In this document: positions 34,814 through 43,215 of the stretch, one piece after another
How the letters are laid out: each line of letters opens with the position of its first letter
How positions within the stretch are numbered: the stretch's first letter is position 1
Assembly (NCBI GenBank): GCA_026989095.1
Contig: JALSKA010000075.1
Location: 1 to 64,000 of the forward strand
Direction of reading: 5' to 3'
DNA length: 64,000 nucleotides
From: Ardenticatenaceae bacterium
Lineage (GTDB): Bacteria; Chloroflexota; Anaerolineae; Ardenticatenales; Ardenticatenaceae
The notes under the pieces: generated by a model
Databases searched by the model: none
Seen by the model: only the letters and a program-made list of their open reading frames with translations
Told to the model about the DNA's origin: nothing
Translations under genes and position numbers: made by a program

Positions 34814-36067
34814 TTACAGTGCGTCCGGGGCCTCCAAGCGTCGCTTCACGGCCTGGAGGAAGGCGGCGGCCGGTGCCCCGTCCACAGCCCGGTGGTCGAA
34901 CGTGAGGCTGAGGGTGATGGTCGAGCGTTGGGCCACCTTGCCCCGGTGAACGACGAGTTTTTCCACAATGCGGCCCACGCCCAAGATGGCCACTTCCGGC
35001 GGGTTGATGATGGGGGTGAACCCGTCAACCTCATAGGGCCCCAAGTTGGTTACGGTGAAGGTGCTGCCGCTCATCTCCTCAGCCGTCAACCGGCCGGCCC
35101 GGGCCCGCCCCACGAGGCGTTGGCGCTCCTGGGCCACCTCCTCCACGCTCAGGCGGTCGGCATCGCGGATCACCGGCACGACCAACCCCTCGTCGAGGGC
35201 CACGGCCAGGCCCACGTGAACCTGGGGCACCAGGCGGATGTGGTCCTCCTCCACGACAGCGTTGAGGCGCGGGTGTTCCCGCAAGGCCAGAGCACAAGCC
35301 CTCACGATGAAGTCGGTGTAGGTGATGCCCTCGTGGGATCGCCGTTGGCGCAGGGCGACCAAGTCGGTCACGTCGGCTTCGGTGTGGAGGGTCACTTGGG
35401 CGGCCGTGTGCAGGCTCTGGTGCATCCGGCGGGCAATGGTCCCCCTCATGCCGGCAAGGGGAATCGTGCGCTCGCCGGGCGGGCTGGTGCCGGCCTTCCG
35501 GGCTTCGATGAAGGCCACCACGTCCTTCTCGGTAATGCGCCCCCCGCGGCCCGTGCCCTGCACCTCGCGCAAGTCCACGTTGTGTTCGCGGGCCAGCCGG
35601 CGGGCGGCCGGTGAGGCGCGCACGTCGCGGCGGGCCGGCGCAGGTGCCTCGACTGACGGCCCGGCAGCACGCTGTTCCAGATAGCGGCGCACATCTCGCT
35701 CGGTAATGCGCCCCCCGCGGCCCGTGCCCTGCACCTCGCGCAAGTCCACGTTGTGTTCTCGGGCCAGCTTCTTGGCCACGGGCGAGGCCGGCGGTCCCTC
35801 GGGACCGGAGGAGGCGGCCTGTTCCTCCTCCACGGCCACGCGGGCCAAGGGACGGCCGCGCTGCGCCACTTCCCCTTGGGGCACGAGAATTTCGGCCAGC
35901 GTGCCGCTCACGGGAGAGGGCACATCGTAGGCGACTTTCTCCACTTGAATGACCACCAGCACCTCTCCCGGCCGCACGGGGTCTCCAACCCGCTTGAGCC
36001 ACGTGACCACCACGTATTCCTCGGCTCCCTCCACACCCTCGGGCACGTGGATGTCAACTAGGCGCAT
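34814..36067 (-). CDS. Dihydrolipoamide acyltransferase E2, with two E3-binding domains (AcoC-like)
   Basis: Core of a 2-oxo acid or acetoin dehydrogenase complex, 417 residues. The lipoyl domain occupies 1-80 with the lipoylated Lys44 in QVEKVA. Two nearly identical peripheral-subunit-binding domains follow at about 95-131 and 152-188, where most E2 proteins have one. The catalytic domain is about 200-417, with the acetyltransferase motif FDHRAVDGA. Ala/Pro-rich linkers separate the parts. It follows the E1 alpha and beta genes. The AcoX neighbour favours acetoin as substrate. No E3 (lipoamide dehydrogenase) gene is in the window. Confidence 0.87.
   Translation of the reverse strand: MRLVDIHVPEGVEGAEEYVVVTWLKRVGDPVRPGEVLVVIQVEKVAYDVPSPVSGTLAEILVPQGEVAQRGRPLARVAVEEEQAASSGPEGPPASPVAKKLAREHNVDLREVQGTGRGGRITERDVRRYLEQRAAGPSVEAPAPARRDVRASPAARRLAREHNVDLREVQGTGRGGRITEKDVVAFIEARKAGTSPPGERTIPLAGMRGTIARRMHQSLHTAAQVTLHTEADVTDLVALRQRRSHEGITYTDFIVRACALALREHPRLNAVVEEDHIRLVPQVHVGLAVALDEGLVVPVIRDADRLSVEEVAQERQRLVGRARAGRLTAEEMSGSTFTVTNLGPYEVDGFTPIINPPEVAILGVGRIVEKLVVHRGKVAQRSTITLSLTFDHRAVDGAPAAAFLQAVKRRLEAPDAL
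35529..35758 (-). repeat. Duplicated DNA coding the two E3-binding domains
   Basis: A 59-base sequence at 35529-35587 recurs without a mismatch at 35700-35758, and similarity continues on both sides. The offset is 171 bases (57 codons), so the reading frame is kept. Exact identity including third codon positions points to a recent duplication or to gene conversion. Confidence 0.9.
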
Positions 36068-36139
36068 GAATCTACCCCCCTCACAAAAAGGCCCGGGGCA
36101 GAGCCGGCGCGCCGAGCTCCTTCCCCGGGCCGCGTCGTG

Positions 36140-37150
36140 CTACTCGGCCATCAACTCGCGGGCAGCCTGTACGATGCGATCCACCGACGGGATCACCTCC
36201 TGCTCCAAGGGCCTGCTGTAGGGGATGGGCACGTCGGGAACGGCCAGCCGTTTGGGCGGGGCGTCCACGTAATCCAACGCCTCCTCGGCGATGATGGCAA
36301 TGAGCTCGCCCGACAAGCCGAAGCTCTTGTAATCCTCGTCCACGATCAGCACCCGGTGGGTTTTCTTGACCGACTCGATGATGGTGGCCTTGTCCAAGGG
36401 AACCAGGGTGCGCAGGTCGATCACCTCCGCGCTGATGCCCTCCTCGGCGAGCTGTTCGGCCGCGTCCAAGCTGCGGTGGACCATGAGGGAGAGGGTAAGA
36501 ATCGTGAGATCGCTTCCTTCCCGCTTGACGTCGGCCTGGCCGAAGGGGATGGTGTAGGGCTCCTCGGGCACCGGGCCTGTGGCGCGGGGGTTGGGAGCCA
36601 TCCACCCCAAGCCCATGATGCCCTTGTGGAAGAAGTACATCACCGGGTCGTCATCCCGGATGGCCTGGATCATGAGCCCCTTGGCATCGTAGGGCGTGGA
36701 GGGCACGACCACCTTGATGCCGGGCGTGTGGGCGAAGAGGCTGTAGAGGCACTGGGAGTGTTGGGCGGCGTCGCTGTACCCGCCGCCGATGGCCGTCATG
36801 AGGACCATGGGCACTTTGACGTTGCCGCCGGACATGTAGTGAATCTTGGCCATGTGGTTGAAGATCTGGTCCATGGCCACGCCGAAGAAGTCCACGAACA
36901 TGAGCTCGGCAATGGGGCGCATTCCTTCTGTGGCCGCGCCGACGGCCGCGCCGATGAAGCCCATCTCCGAAATGGGCGTGTCCATGACGCGCTCGGGGCC
37001 GAATTTTTCCAACAGGCCCTGGGTGGCCCCGAAGATGCCGCCGTAGGCGCCGATGTCCTCTCCCATGACGAAGACCCGCTCGTCGCGTTCCATCTCCTGG
37101 GCAATGGCCTCGGCAATGGCCCGGGCCGTGGTCAACAGTCGCTCAGCCAT
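36140..37150 (-). CDS. Acetoin/pyruvate dehydrogenase E1 component, beta subunit (AcoB-like)
   Basis: Second half of the thiamine-diphosphate E1 enzyme, 336 residues. Transketolase-like pyrimidine domain with RVFVMGEDIGAYGGIFGATQ (Glu that activates ThDP), then DTPISEMGFIGAAVGAA, and the C-terminal domain with VLIVDEDYKSFGLSGELIA. The length is normal. It lies 20 bases after the alpha subunit gene and before E2, as in acoABC and pdhABC operons. Confidence 0.88.
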   Translation of the reverse strand: MAERLLTTARAIAEAIAQEMERDERVFVMGEDIGAYGGIFGATQGLLEKFGPERVMDTPISEMGFIGAAVGAATEGMRPIAELMFVDFFGVAMDQIFNHMAKIHYMSGGNVKVPMVLMTAIGGGYSDAAQHSQCLYSLFAHTPGIKVVVPSTPYDAKGLMIQAIRDDDPVMYFFHKGIMGLGWMAPNPRATGPVPEEPYTIPFGQADVKREGSDLTILTLSLMVHRSLDAAEQLAEEGISAEVIDLRTLVPLDKATIIESVKKTHRVLIVDEDYKSFGLSGELIAIIAEEALDYVDAPPKRLAVPDVPIPYSRPLEQEVIPSVDRIVQAARELMAE

Positions 37151-37169
37151 GGCTCCGCTCCTCTCTGGG

Positions 37170-38165
37170 TTACTCGGCCTGCACGAACACGTCGGTCAGG
37201 GCGGCCTCGGGGGGTGGATAGGCGCTCTCGCGGGCGAACGCCTCGGCTTCGGCAATGAGGGCGGTCATGCGGTCTTGGATGGCTTGGGCCTCCTCGTCGG
37301 TCAGCCATCCTTGGTCCTTGAGCTGTTTGGCGAGGAGCACGATGGGATCCCGCTGCTTCCAGCGCTCCTTTTCGCCTTCGGGCAGGTAATGTTCGGGGTC
37401 GCCCTCGAAGTGGCCCCGGAACCGGTAGCAGACGGCCTCGATGAGCGTGGGCCCCTCGCCCCGGCGGGCCCGCTCGACGGCCTCGCCGGCCGCCTCGTAG
37501 ACGGCCACCACGTCCTGGCCGTCCACCTGCACGGCGGGGATGCCGTAGGCGGCGCCCCGCTCGGCGTTGCTGCGCACGGCCGTGGAGGCCGTCTTGGGCA
37601 CGGAGATGGCGTAGAGGTTGTCCTCCACGATGAAGACGGCGGGCAACTTCCAGAGGGCGGCCAAGTTGAGGGACTCGTGGAAGGCGCCGATGTTGGCCGC
37701 CCCCTCGCCGAAGAAGGAGACGGCCACGCGGTCCTCGCCCCGCTTTTTGATGGCCAACGCCGCGCCCACGGCGTGGGGAATGCCGCCGCCCACGATGCCG
37801 CCGCAGCCGAAGTGCAGCTCGGGGTCGAAGAGGTGCATGTGCCCCCCTTTGCCGTGGCAGAGGCCGGTTTCCTTGCCGAAGATTTCGGCCATCATGCGCT
37901 TCAAGTCCACGCCCTTGGCGATGAGGTGACCGTGCGGGCGGTGGGTGCTGGTCACCGGGTCGTCCGGGCGCAGGTGGGCGCAGACGCCGGCGGCCACGGC
38001 CTCCTGGCCGCTGTAGAGGTGCATCTCGCCCGGCACCGGGCCGGCGGCAATGTTGAAGACGGGCTGTTTGCCCTCGTAATAGATTTCGGCCACGCGCTCC
38101 TCAAAAGTGCGGATCTTCACCATCATCTCGTACAACTGTAGAAGGGTCTCGCGGCTCAGGGCCAT
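37170..38165 (-). CDS. Acetoin/pyruvate dehydrogenase E1 component, alpha subunit (AcoA-like)
   Basis: Thiamine-diphosphate-binding half of E1, 331 residues from ATG 38165 behind AAAGGAGG. The ThDP/Mg motif reads GEGAANIG with the closing residues EDNLYAIS. HRPHGHLIAKGVD and ETGLCHGKGGHMH are family blocks. With the beta subunit it decarboxylates or cleaves the substrate and loads the acyl group onto E2 lipoate. The adjacent acoX homologue suggests acetoin; pyruvate or a branched-chain oxo acid cannot be excluded. Confidence 0.87.
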   Translation of the reverse strand: MALSRETLLQLYEMMVKIRTFEERVAEIYYEGKQPVFNIAAGPVPGEMHLYSGQEAVAAGVCAHLRPDDPVTSTHRPHGHLIAKGVDLKRMMAEIFGKETGLCHGKGGHMHLFDPELHFGCGGIVGGGIPHAVGAALAIKKRGEDRVAVSFFGEGAANIGAFHESLNLAALWKLPAVFIVEDNLYAISVPKTASTAVRSNAERGAAYGIPAVQVDGQDVVAVYEAAGEAVERARRGEGPTLIEAVCYRFRGHFEGDPEHYLPEGEKERWKQRDPIVLLAKQLKDQGWLTDEEAQAIQDRMTALIAEAEAFARESAYPPPEAALTDVFVQAE

Positions 38166-38251
38166 GATTGCTCCTCCTTTCAGTTCACCCTTCGACGCCG
38201 AGGAACGCCATTGTGCCGTCGGCCGCTGTCGGCCGGTCTCCGTCGGAACTC

Positions 38252-39262
38252 TCACCCCCTTTCCGTTCCGCCTTGTACGAAGAAGCCCTCTTCGACGGCC
38301 GCTTGTAAGGCTGCCTGCACGTCTACAACGTAGGGACCACGGGCGGAGAGGCGCACGGCGACTGAAGCGCCCGGCGGGACGGGCACCTCCCGCTCCCCGT
38401 CGAGGGCCAGTATCGAGGGCGCGTGGGGTATCGGCACGGTCTGCTCCAGCTCCAGCGGGGAGACGGACCGCACGGAGACGGGCACGATGAGCCCGGGGGC
38501 AATGGGCGCCAAGACGCGCGTCTGCCCCGCTCCCAGCTCGACGTAGAGGCCGGCCGAGTCACGGGCCACCTGCTCGGCCCAAGGCAAGTACGCCGCGATG
38601 GCCGAGGCTCCAATGGTGCCCCGGTAGGGGGCGGTGAGGAAGAGGGCTCGCATCTTGTCCGCATCCCAGATGGCCTTCGTGGCCACGAAGCGCTCGTCGT
38701 ACACCACCACGTCCACCAGGGCAATGTCCACGACCCTGCCCTCCCGAAGGATCTCGAGCCGCCGCGCCCGGTGTACGGCCTGCTCCCACACCCTTTCCAC
38801 GTCCAAGGCCACGGCTGCGGCCGCCATGCCCGCCAGGGTGCTCTCCACGAATGAAGGGAAGACGTTGTTGGTGCCCGTGGAGATGGGCACCAGGGGCACA
38901 TTGTGACACCCTTGGGCCACGACGCGGTTGGTGCCATCCCCGCCTACCGTCACGATGCAGCGCACACCGGCTTGAGCCATGACCGTGGCGGCCAAACGCG
39001 AGTCCGCGGCCGTGTTCGTCACCGGGATGTCCACGAACTCCACCCGCAGGCCAACGTGTGCCTCCTCCAAGGCCCGGAGGACGAGGCCGTACAAGTCGGG
39101 CATGGCCAAGACCCGCTTGACCCCAAAGACATCCAAGGCCCGCAGGACGCGCCGAATAATGTTCGCCTTCTCGTTGTTGTCGAAGACGGAACCGTGCGCG
39201 ATGAGGCGGCGGATGTCTTTGCCCGAGGCCGGGTTGGCGATCAGGCCCACTGTTGGGTGCAT
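38252..39262 (-). CDS. AcoX-like ATP-NAD kinase-family protein
   Basis: 336 residues with an NAD kinase-type fold. VGLIANPASGKDIRRL opens the protein, VTVGGDGTNRVVA is the diacylglycerol/NAD kinase signature, and PISTGTNNVFP follows. This is the AcoX subfamily, encoded in acetoin catabolic operons but with an undefined biochemical role. The ATG at 39262 aligns with other family starts; an in-frame GTG at 39280 is possible, and neither has a strong ribosome site. It lies directly after the iclR gene. Confidence 0.8.
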   Translation of the reverse strand: MHPTVGLIANPASGKDIRRLIAHGSVFDNNEKANIIRRVLRALDVFGVKRVLAMPDLYGLVLRALEEAHVGLRVEFVDIPVTNTAADSRLAATVMAQAGVRCIVTVGGDGTNRVVAQGCHNVPLVPISTGTNNVFPSFVESTLAGMAAAAVALDVERVWEQAVHRARRLEILREGRVVDIALVDVVVYDERFVATKAIWDADKMRALFLTAPYRGTIGASAIAAYLPWAEQVARDSAGLYVELGAGQTRVLAPIAPGLIVPVSVRSVSPLELEQTVPIPHAPSILALDGEREVPVPPGASVAVRLSARGPYVVDVQAALQAAVEEGFFVQGGTERG

Positions 39263-39284
39263 GATGTGTCCAACGAACACGAGT

Positions 39285-40109
39285 TCATTCGGGCGAGGGC
39301 GGAGGCCACACGTAGCCCAGAATGTGCATGGTGCGCGTGGCCGCGTCGGCCGCGAGTTTGACCTTCGGAATGAGCGCGCCGGCGCTCACATCGTACCGGT
39401 TGCGGGGCAGGGAGATGGCGATGGATGCCGCGATTCGGTTGCGGGCGTCGAAGATGGGGGCGCCGATGCAACAGACGTCGGGCAGGAATTCCTCGACGTC
39501 GAGGCTGTAGCCAGAAGCTTGCACGTCGGCCAGGATAGTGCGCAAGCGCTCCGAGTCGGTGCAGGTGTTCTCGGTGAAGGGGACGAGCGGGTGGCCGGCC
39601 ACGTAGTCGGCCAGCTCCTCTTGCGACAGGTGGGCCAAAATCGCCTTGCCCAAGGCCATGGCGTGGCTGCCGCCGGTGTACCCCACAGTGAGCAGTTTGA
39701 CGCGCACCGAAAGAGGGCTCTCGGCAATGGCGGAGAGGACCACCTCACGCCCGTCCCACAGCGAGAGGTATGCCGTCTCGCGGGTTTCCTCCTGGAGGGC
39801 TTGCACGTGCGGGGTGAGTTGGCGCACCAAGTGGGCCACCGTGGGCTCGCCGTAAACGGTGTAGCCGATCTTGCCGCTCAGGCGGAAGAGGAGTGTGTCG
39901 GGGTCCTTGACCACGTACCCGGCGTCGGCCAAGGTGTTTAACAGGTGGTAGACGGTGCTCAGGTGCAGGCCAAGGCGCAGGCTCACCTGTTTGGCCGAGA
40001 GGCCCACGGGGTGTTGGGCCAGGAGCTCCAGGATGCGAAGGGCGCGCTGCACGGATTGGATGCGGCTCCCCCTGGATGGAATTGCTGAACTGGGCCGGAT
40101 GACCGCCAT
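39285..40109 (-). CDS. IclR-family transcriptional regulator
   Basis: About 274 residues. An N-terminal winged helix-turn-helix (IQSVQRALRILELLAQHPVG, then LSAKQVSLRLGLHLSTVYHLLNTL) is followed by the IclR effector-binding domain (SHAMALGKAILAHL, LDVEEFLPDVCCIGAPIFD). It heads the acoX-acoABC cluster on the same strand with 22 bases to the next gene, so it probably regulates this operon and itself. The start is uncertain: ATG 40109 or GTG 40148, both without a clear Shine-Dalgarno. Confidence 0.87.
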   Translation of the reverse strand: MAVIRPSSAIPSRGSRIQSVQRALRILELLAQHPVGLSAKQVSLRLGLHLSTVYHLLNTLADAGYVVKDPDTLLFRLSGKIGYTVYGEPTVAHLVRQLTPHVQALQEETRETAYLSLWDGREVVLSAIAESPLSVRVKLLTVGYTGGSHAMALGKAILAHLSQEELADYVAGHPLVPFTENTCTDSERLRTILADVQASGYSLDVEEFLPDVCCIGAPIFDARNRIAASIAISLPRNRYDVSAGALIPKVKLAADAATRTMHILGYVWPPPSPE

Positions 40110-40164
40110 GGCGCACCACACGATTTCAAATGGCGAAACGAGCTTCACAGGGCTTCGCGCTTTT

Positions 40165-40198
40165 CCTGTACCATATCACAGGGAACGGCGCTTTTCAA
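40165..40198 (-). promoter_or_regulatory. Promoter and possible operator of the iclR-aco operon
   Basis: On the minus strand TTGAAA (40198-40193), 17-bp spacer, TATGGT (40175-40170) with an extended -10 TG. A short inverted repeat, CCTGT (40165-40169) and ACAGG (40178-40182), brackets the -10 box. This is a plausible binding site for the IclR regulator, which would block polymerase there. The operator role is inferred. Confidence 0.6.
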
Positions 40199-40335
40199 GG
40201 GGCAAGTTTTCAGATAGTCAAAAACGGCGCGCATTTGTGCGTTTTCGCCTGTTCGAGTAGAGTTGATCACGCCGAAAAGGGTGTAAAGATGGAAGTTCAC
40301 GGAGCGTTCAGCATCCTCAACTCGATGGCCGTGCC

Positions 40336-40998
40336 ATGACCACGCCGCAGAAGCACCGGTATGTGCTGTTCAACAAGCCCTTTGGCGTGCTCTCCAGCTT
40401 CACCGATCCGGCCAACGCCGGGCGGGAGACGCTGGCCGACTACATCCCGATTCCCGGGGTCTACGCCGCCGGCCGGCTGGACTACGACAGTGAAGGGCTG
40501 CTCTTCCTCACCGACGACGGCAAGCTGGCCCACCGCCTTACCCATCCCCGCTACCGGCACACGAAGGTCTACTTGGCCCAAGTGGAGGGTGTTCCCGACG
40601 AGGAGGCGCTCCGCCGGCTGCGCGAGGGCGTCATCATCAAAGGAGGGTACCGCACCAGGCCGGCCCACGTGGAACTGCTGCCCTCGCCGCCGGCCCTGTG
40701 GCCGCGTCGCCGGCCCATCAGGGAGCGCAAGCGCGTGCCCACGGCGTGGCTGCGCATCGTGCTCACGGAGGGCAAGAAGCGCCAAGTGCGCCGCATGACG
40801 GCGGCCGTTGGGCATCCCACACTCCGGCTGGTGCGCGTGGCCATCGGGCCGCTCACGGTGGAGGGCCTGGAGCCCGGAATGTGGCGCGAGCTCCGCCCTG
40901 ACGAGGTGCAAGCGCTGAAGGAGATGGTGACCGAGGTGGCCCGCCGGCGCAACCGGTCCCGGGCGCGCCGCAAGCGGAGGATGAAGCGTGCTCGGTGA
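40336..40998 (+). CDS. RsuA/RluE-family pseudouridine synthase
   Basis: Isomerises a uridine in ribosomal RNA. 220 residues, with no S4 domain at the N terminus, as in RluE-type members. Motif I is YVLFNKPFGVLSSF, motif II with the catalytic Asp is AAGRLDYDSEGLL, and motif III is EGKKRQVRRM. The last 25 residues are an Arg/Lys-rich tail (RRRNRSRARRKRRMKR) that could bind RNA. It overlaps the next gene by 11 bases. Confidence 0.88.
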   Translation: MTTPQKHRYVLFNKPFGVLSSFTDPANAGRETLADYIPIPGVYAAGRLDYDSEGLLFLTDDGKLAHRLTHPRYRHTKVYLAQVEGVPDEEALRRLREGVIIKGGYRTRPAHVELLPSPPALWPRRRPIRERKRVPTAWLRIVLTEGKKRQVRRMTAAVGHPTLRLVRVAIGPLTVEGLEPGMWRELRPDEVQALKEMVTEVARRRNRSRARRKRRMKRAR

Positions 40999-41494
40999 CG
41001 TGTTCGCGGCACTCATCATCGCCCTCGTCTCGGCGCTGGGGGCGTGGCACGCGCGGGGGTGGTACGCCCGGTGGCGCCGGCGCCTGCGCCGAAGACCCCG
41101 ACGCAGGCGCCCAAGGGGCCTGCCCGTGGGCACCCACATCTCCCCGGCCCAATTCGAGGAACTCGTGGCCGAGCTCTTTCGCGCGTGGGGGTGGCACGCC
41201 CAAGTCACCGGCCGCAGCGGCGACCGGGGGGTGGACATTAGGCTCTGCCGGAGAGACACCCGTGCCCTGGTCCAATGTAAACGCTACCGTGACTTGGTCC
41301 CCCCTTCCGAAGTGCGGGCCTTCTACGGCACCCTCGTGCGCGAACAGGCCGACTTCGGATTCTTCGTCACCACAGGGCGCTTCTCGGCCAACACCCGGCG
41401 CGAAGCTGCTCAGTTTCGCCCTCCCGTGATCCTCGTGGACGGCCGCACCTTGCGCCACTACCTGTACATGAATGATCTCCCCTTGCCCAAGTGA
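40988..41494 (+). CDS. Membrane-anchored Mrr-like restriction-endonuclease-fold protein
   Basis: 168 residues from GTG 40988 inside the 3' end of the pseudouridine synthase gene. One N-terminal membrane helix (about 3-20), a very basic stretch (22-43), then the Mrr catalytic domain: SPAQFEELVAELFRAWGW, Asp83 in GDRGVDI and Gln96-x-Lys98 in LVQCKRY. The D...QxK nuclease motif is intact. Proteins of this layout may cut DNA near the membrane or act in competence or defence; the role is not known. Confidence 0.78.
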   Translation: MLGDVFAALIIALVSALGAWHARGWYARWRRRLRRRPRRRRPRGLPVGTHISPAQFEELVAELFRAWGWHAQVTGRSGDRGVDIRLCRRDTRALVQCKRYRDLVPPSEVRAFYGTLVREQADFGFFVTTGRFSANTRREAAQFRPPVILVDGRTLRHYLYMNDLPLPK

Positions 41495-41570
41495 TCGGCC
41501 TGGAGAGCACGCGCGCTATGTCCCCGGGGCGGAACGACGAGCCCAATTTCCCTTTTCATCACGACCACCG

Positions 41571-41576
41571 TATAAT
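41571..41576 (+). promoter_or_regulatory. Likely -10 box for the radical SAM gene
   Basis: TATAAT at 41571-41576 is a perfect -10. The best -35 candidate is a poor TTTCCC at 41547-41552 with an 18-bp spacer. An activator-dependent promoter is possible. Confidence 0.5.
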
Positions 41577-41640
41577 GGCGCCCACGTGCGGGTCTCCGCA
41601 CTGGGGCAGAGTCACCAGACCGGGAAGGAAGGAGGGGGGC

Positions 41641-42978
41641 ATGGAACTCCGCAGAGTGATTCTCATCCGGCCATATCGCGACGGTCGCGTCTGGGGACGG
41701 GTGCCCGGCTCTCCCTACACGCTGATGCGCCTGGCGTCGCTGGTCCCGGACGAGATTCCCGTCGAGATCTGGGACGAGAACGTGGAACGGCCGGACTACT
41801 CCACCTTGGGCCCCAACGACTTAGTGGGCATCTCCAGCATGACGCTCACCATCGAGCGGGCCGAGGAAATTGCCCGCCTGGCCCGTCGCCAAGGGGCCAC
41901 AGTAGCCGTGGGCGGCGTTCACGCCACACTCTCACCAGATCACGTGGCCACTTTTGCCGACGTGGTCGTCGTGGGCGAGGGATACAACACGTGGCCTCAG
42001 ATCATCCGCGACTTCGCCAACGATACCCTCAAACCCATGTACGTCGATGAGGAATGGAAGACGCTCGACGATTTGGCGCCTATCTCCCAGCGCGTGCTCG
42101 ACATGGTGCAGGAGAACAAGCGCTACTGGACGCCTTACTTGGAGATCACGCGCGGGTGCCCGCGAAATTGCTCCTTCTGCACGGCCATCCGCGTCTCCGG
42201 CCGGGTGATGCGGCTGCGCCCCGTCGAACAGGTGGTGGAAGAAATTCAACGTCGCGGCATCAAGCGCTTCTTCCTCACGGACGACAACTTCGGGCTCAAC
42301 TTCCGCATTGCGCCCGAGTATTGTGAGGAGCTCTTCCTGGCCCTCGAGAAGTTGCCGCTCCACGGGTGGACGTGCCAGTCGGAGCTCATCGTGGCCGACT
42401 ACCCGGAGCTCCTGCGCCTGGCACGGCGGGCACACTTGGACAAGTTCTTCATCGGCTTCGAGTCGGTGAACCCCGTCAACCGGCGCGAGTTGGGCGGCAA
42501 GAGCCGCGGACAGGCCGAACAGATTCGCGAGGTGGTGCGCAAGATTCACGCGGCCGGCATTAGCGTCGTCGGGCTCTTCGTGCTGGGCTTCGACCACGAC
42601 ACCATAGAGACCTTCCACGCCATGTGGGACTTCATCCGCACGAGCGAGTTGGACAGTGTGAGCATCACCGTGTTGACACCCTTCCCCTCCACCCCGTTCC
42701 GGGCCCTGTTGGAACGGGAAGGCCGGCTGCTGGATGTGCCCTGGCGGTACTACGACACCGCCCACGTCACCTTCATTCCAAAACAGATGACCGTGGAGGA
42801 ATTGCGCCAAGCCTACGACTGGCTCTGTCGCCGGGTGTACTCGCCGTCCCAAATTGCCCGGAGGGGGTTCCGCTCCCTGCGACGCCACCCGGTGACGCGA
42901 GCGTACAAGAAGGCCTTCGGCGCCTTCAGCACCGACTACGGCTACCGCCGCGCTTACAACTGGCGATACGCCTATTGA
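41641..42978 (+). CDS. B12-binding-domain radical SAM protein
   Basis: 445 residues from ATG 41641 behind AAGGAGGGGGG. The N-terminal half is a cobalamin-binding-like domain (GISSMTLTIERAEEIARLA, VAVGGVHATLSPD). The radical SAM cluster motif is C173-x3-C177-x2-C180 in RGCPRNCSFC. FLTDDNFGLN and FFIGFESVNP follow, as in the BchE/methylthiotransferase-like group. Such enzymes perform methylations, cyclisations or lipid modifications with anaerobic radical chemistry. It stands alone, so the substrate cannot be inferred. Confidence 0.82.
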   Translation: MELRRVILIRPYRDGRVWGRVPGSPYTLMRLASLVPDEIPVEIWDENVERPDYSTLGPNDLVGISSMTLTIERAEEIARLARRQGATVAVGGVHATLSPDHVATFADVVVVGEGYNTWPQIIRDFANDTLKPMYVDEEWKTLDDLAPISQRVLDMVQENKRYWTPYLEITRGCPRNCSFCTAIRVSGRVMRLRPVEQVVEEIQRRGIKRFFLTDDNFGLNFRIAPEYCEELFLALEKLPLHGWTCQSELIVADYPELLRLARRAHLDKFFIGFESVNPVNRRELGGKSRGQAEQIREVVRKIHAAGISVVGLFVLGFDHDTIETFHAMWDFIRTSELDSVSITVLTPFPSTPFRALLEREGRLLDVPWRYYDTAHVTFIPKQMTVEELRQAYDWLCRRVYSPSQIARRGFRSLRRHPVTRAYKKAFGAFSTDYGYRRAYNWRYAY

Positions 42979-42988
42979 CCTAGGGCAG

Positions 42989-43022
42989 CGTGGCCGAAAG
43001 CACCCGTGTGGGCCACGGTTTT
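42989..43022 (+). terminator. Possible terminator after the radical SAM gene
   Basis: CGTGGCC (42989-42995) pairs with GGCCACG (43011-43017), followed by GTTTT. A competing 9-bp pairing of the same left arm with TCGGCCACG (43028-43036) is also possible. The loop is large, so this is a weak call. Confidence 0.4.
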
Positions 43023-43085
43023 GGCCTTCGGCCACGCCCCTTCCACTTGTGGGCGGGAAAACACCGCAGACGCCCGGGCCGCTGT

Positions 43086-43113
43086 TTGACTTTTTGCCCG
43101 TCCACCGTAGAAT
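43086..43113 (+). promoter_or_regulatory. Sigma-70 promoter of the glycine cleavage operon
   Basis: TTGACT (43086-43091), 16-bp spacer, TAGAAT (43108-43113). Five of six bases match in each box. The leader of about 95 bases contains a GGCCA/TGGCC hairpin but no glycine riboswitch consensus. Confidence 0.7.
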
Positions 43114-43215
43114 GGGGCCACACGTTGGGTTCCCGGCCACCGTGGCCACCGAGACCCACCGTCCGCCCTCGACCCCACTCGGCCAGTCCGTACAACCCAC
43201 CCACGCGGAGGAGAT

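Noticed and set aside
43114-43215. Glycine riboswitch before the gcv operon
   Set aside because: The conserved aptamer core sequences are not seen; only a simple hairpin is present.
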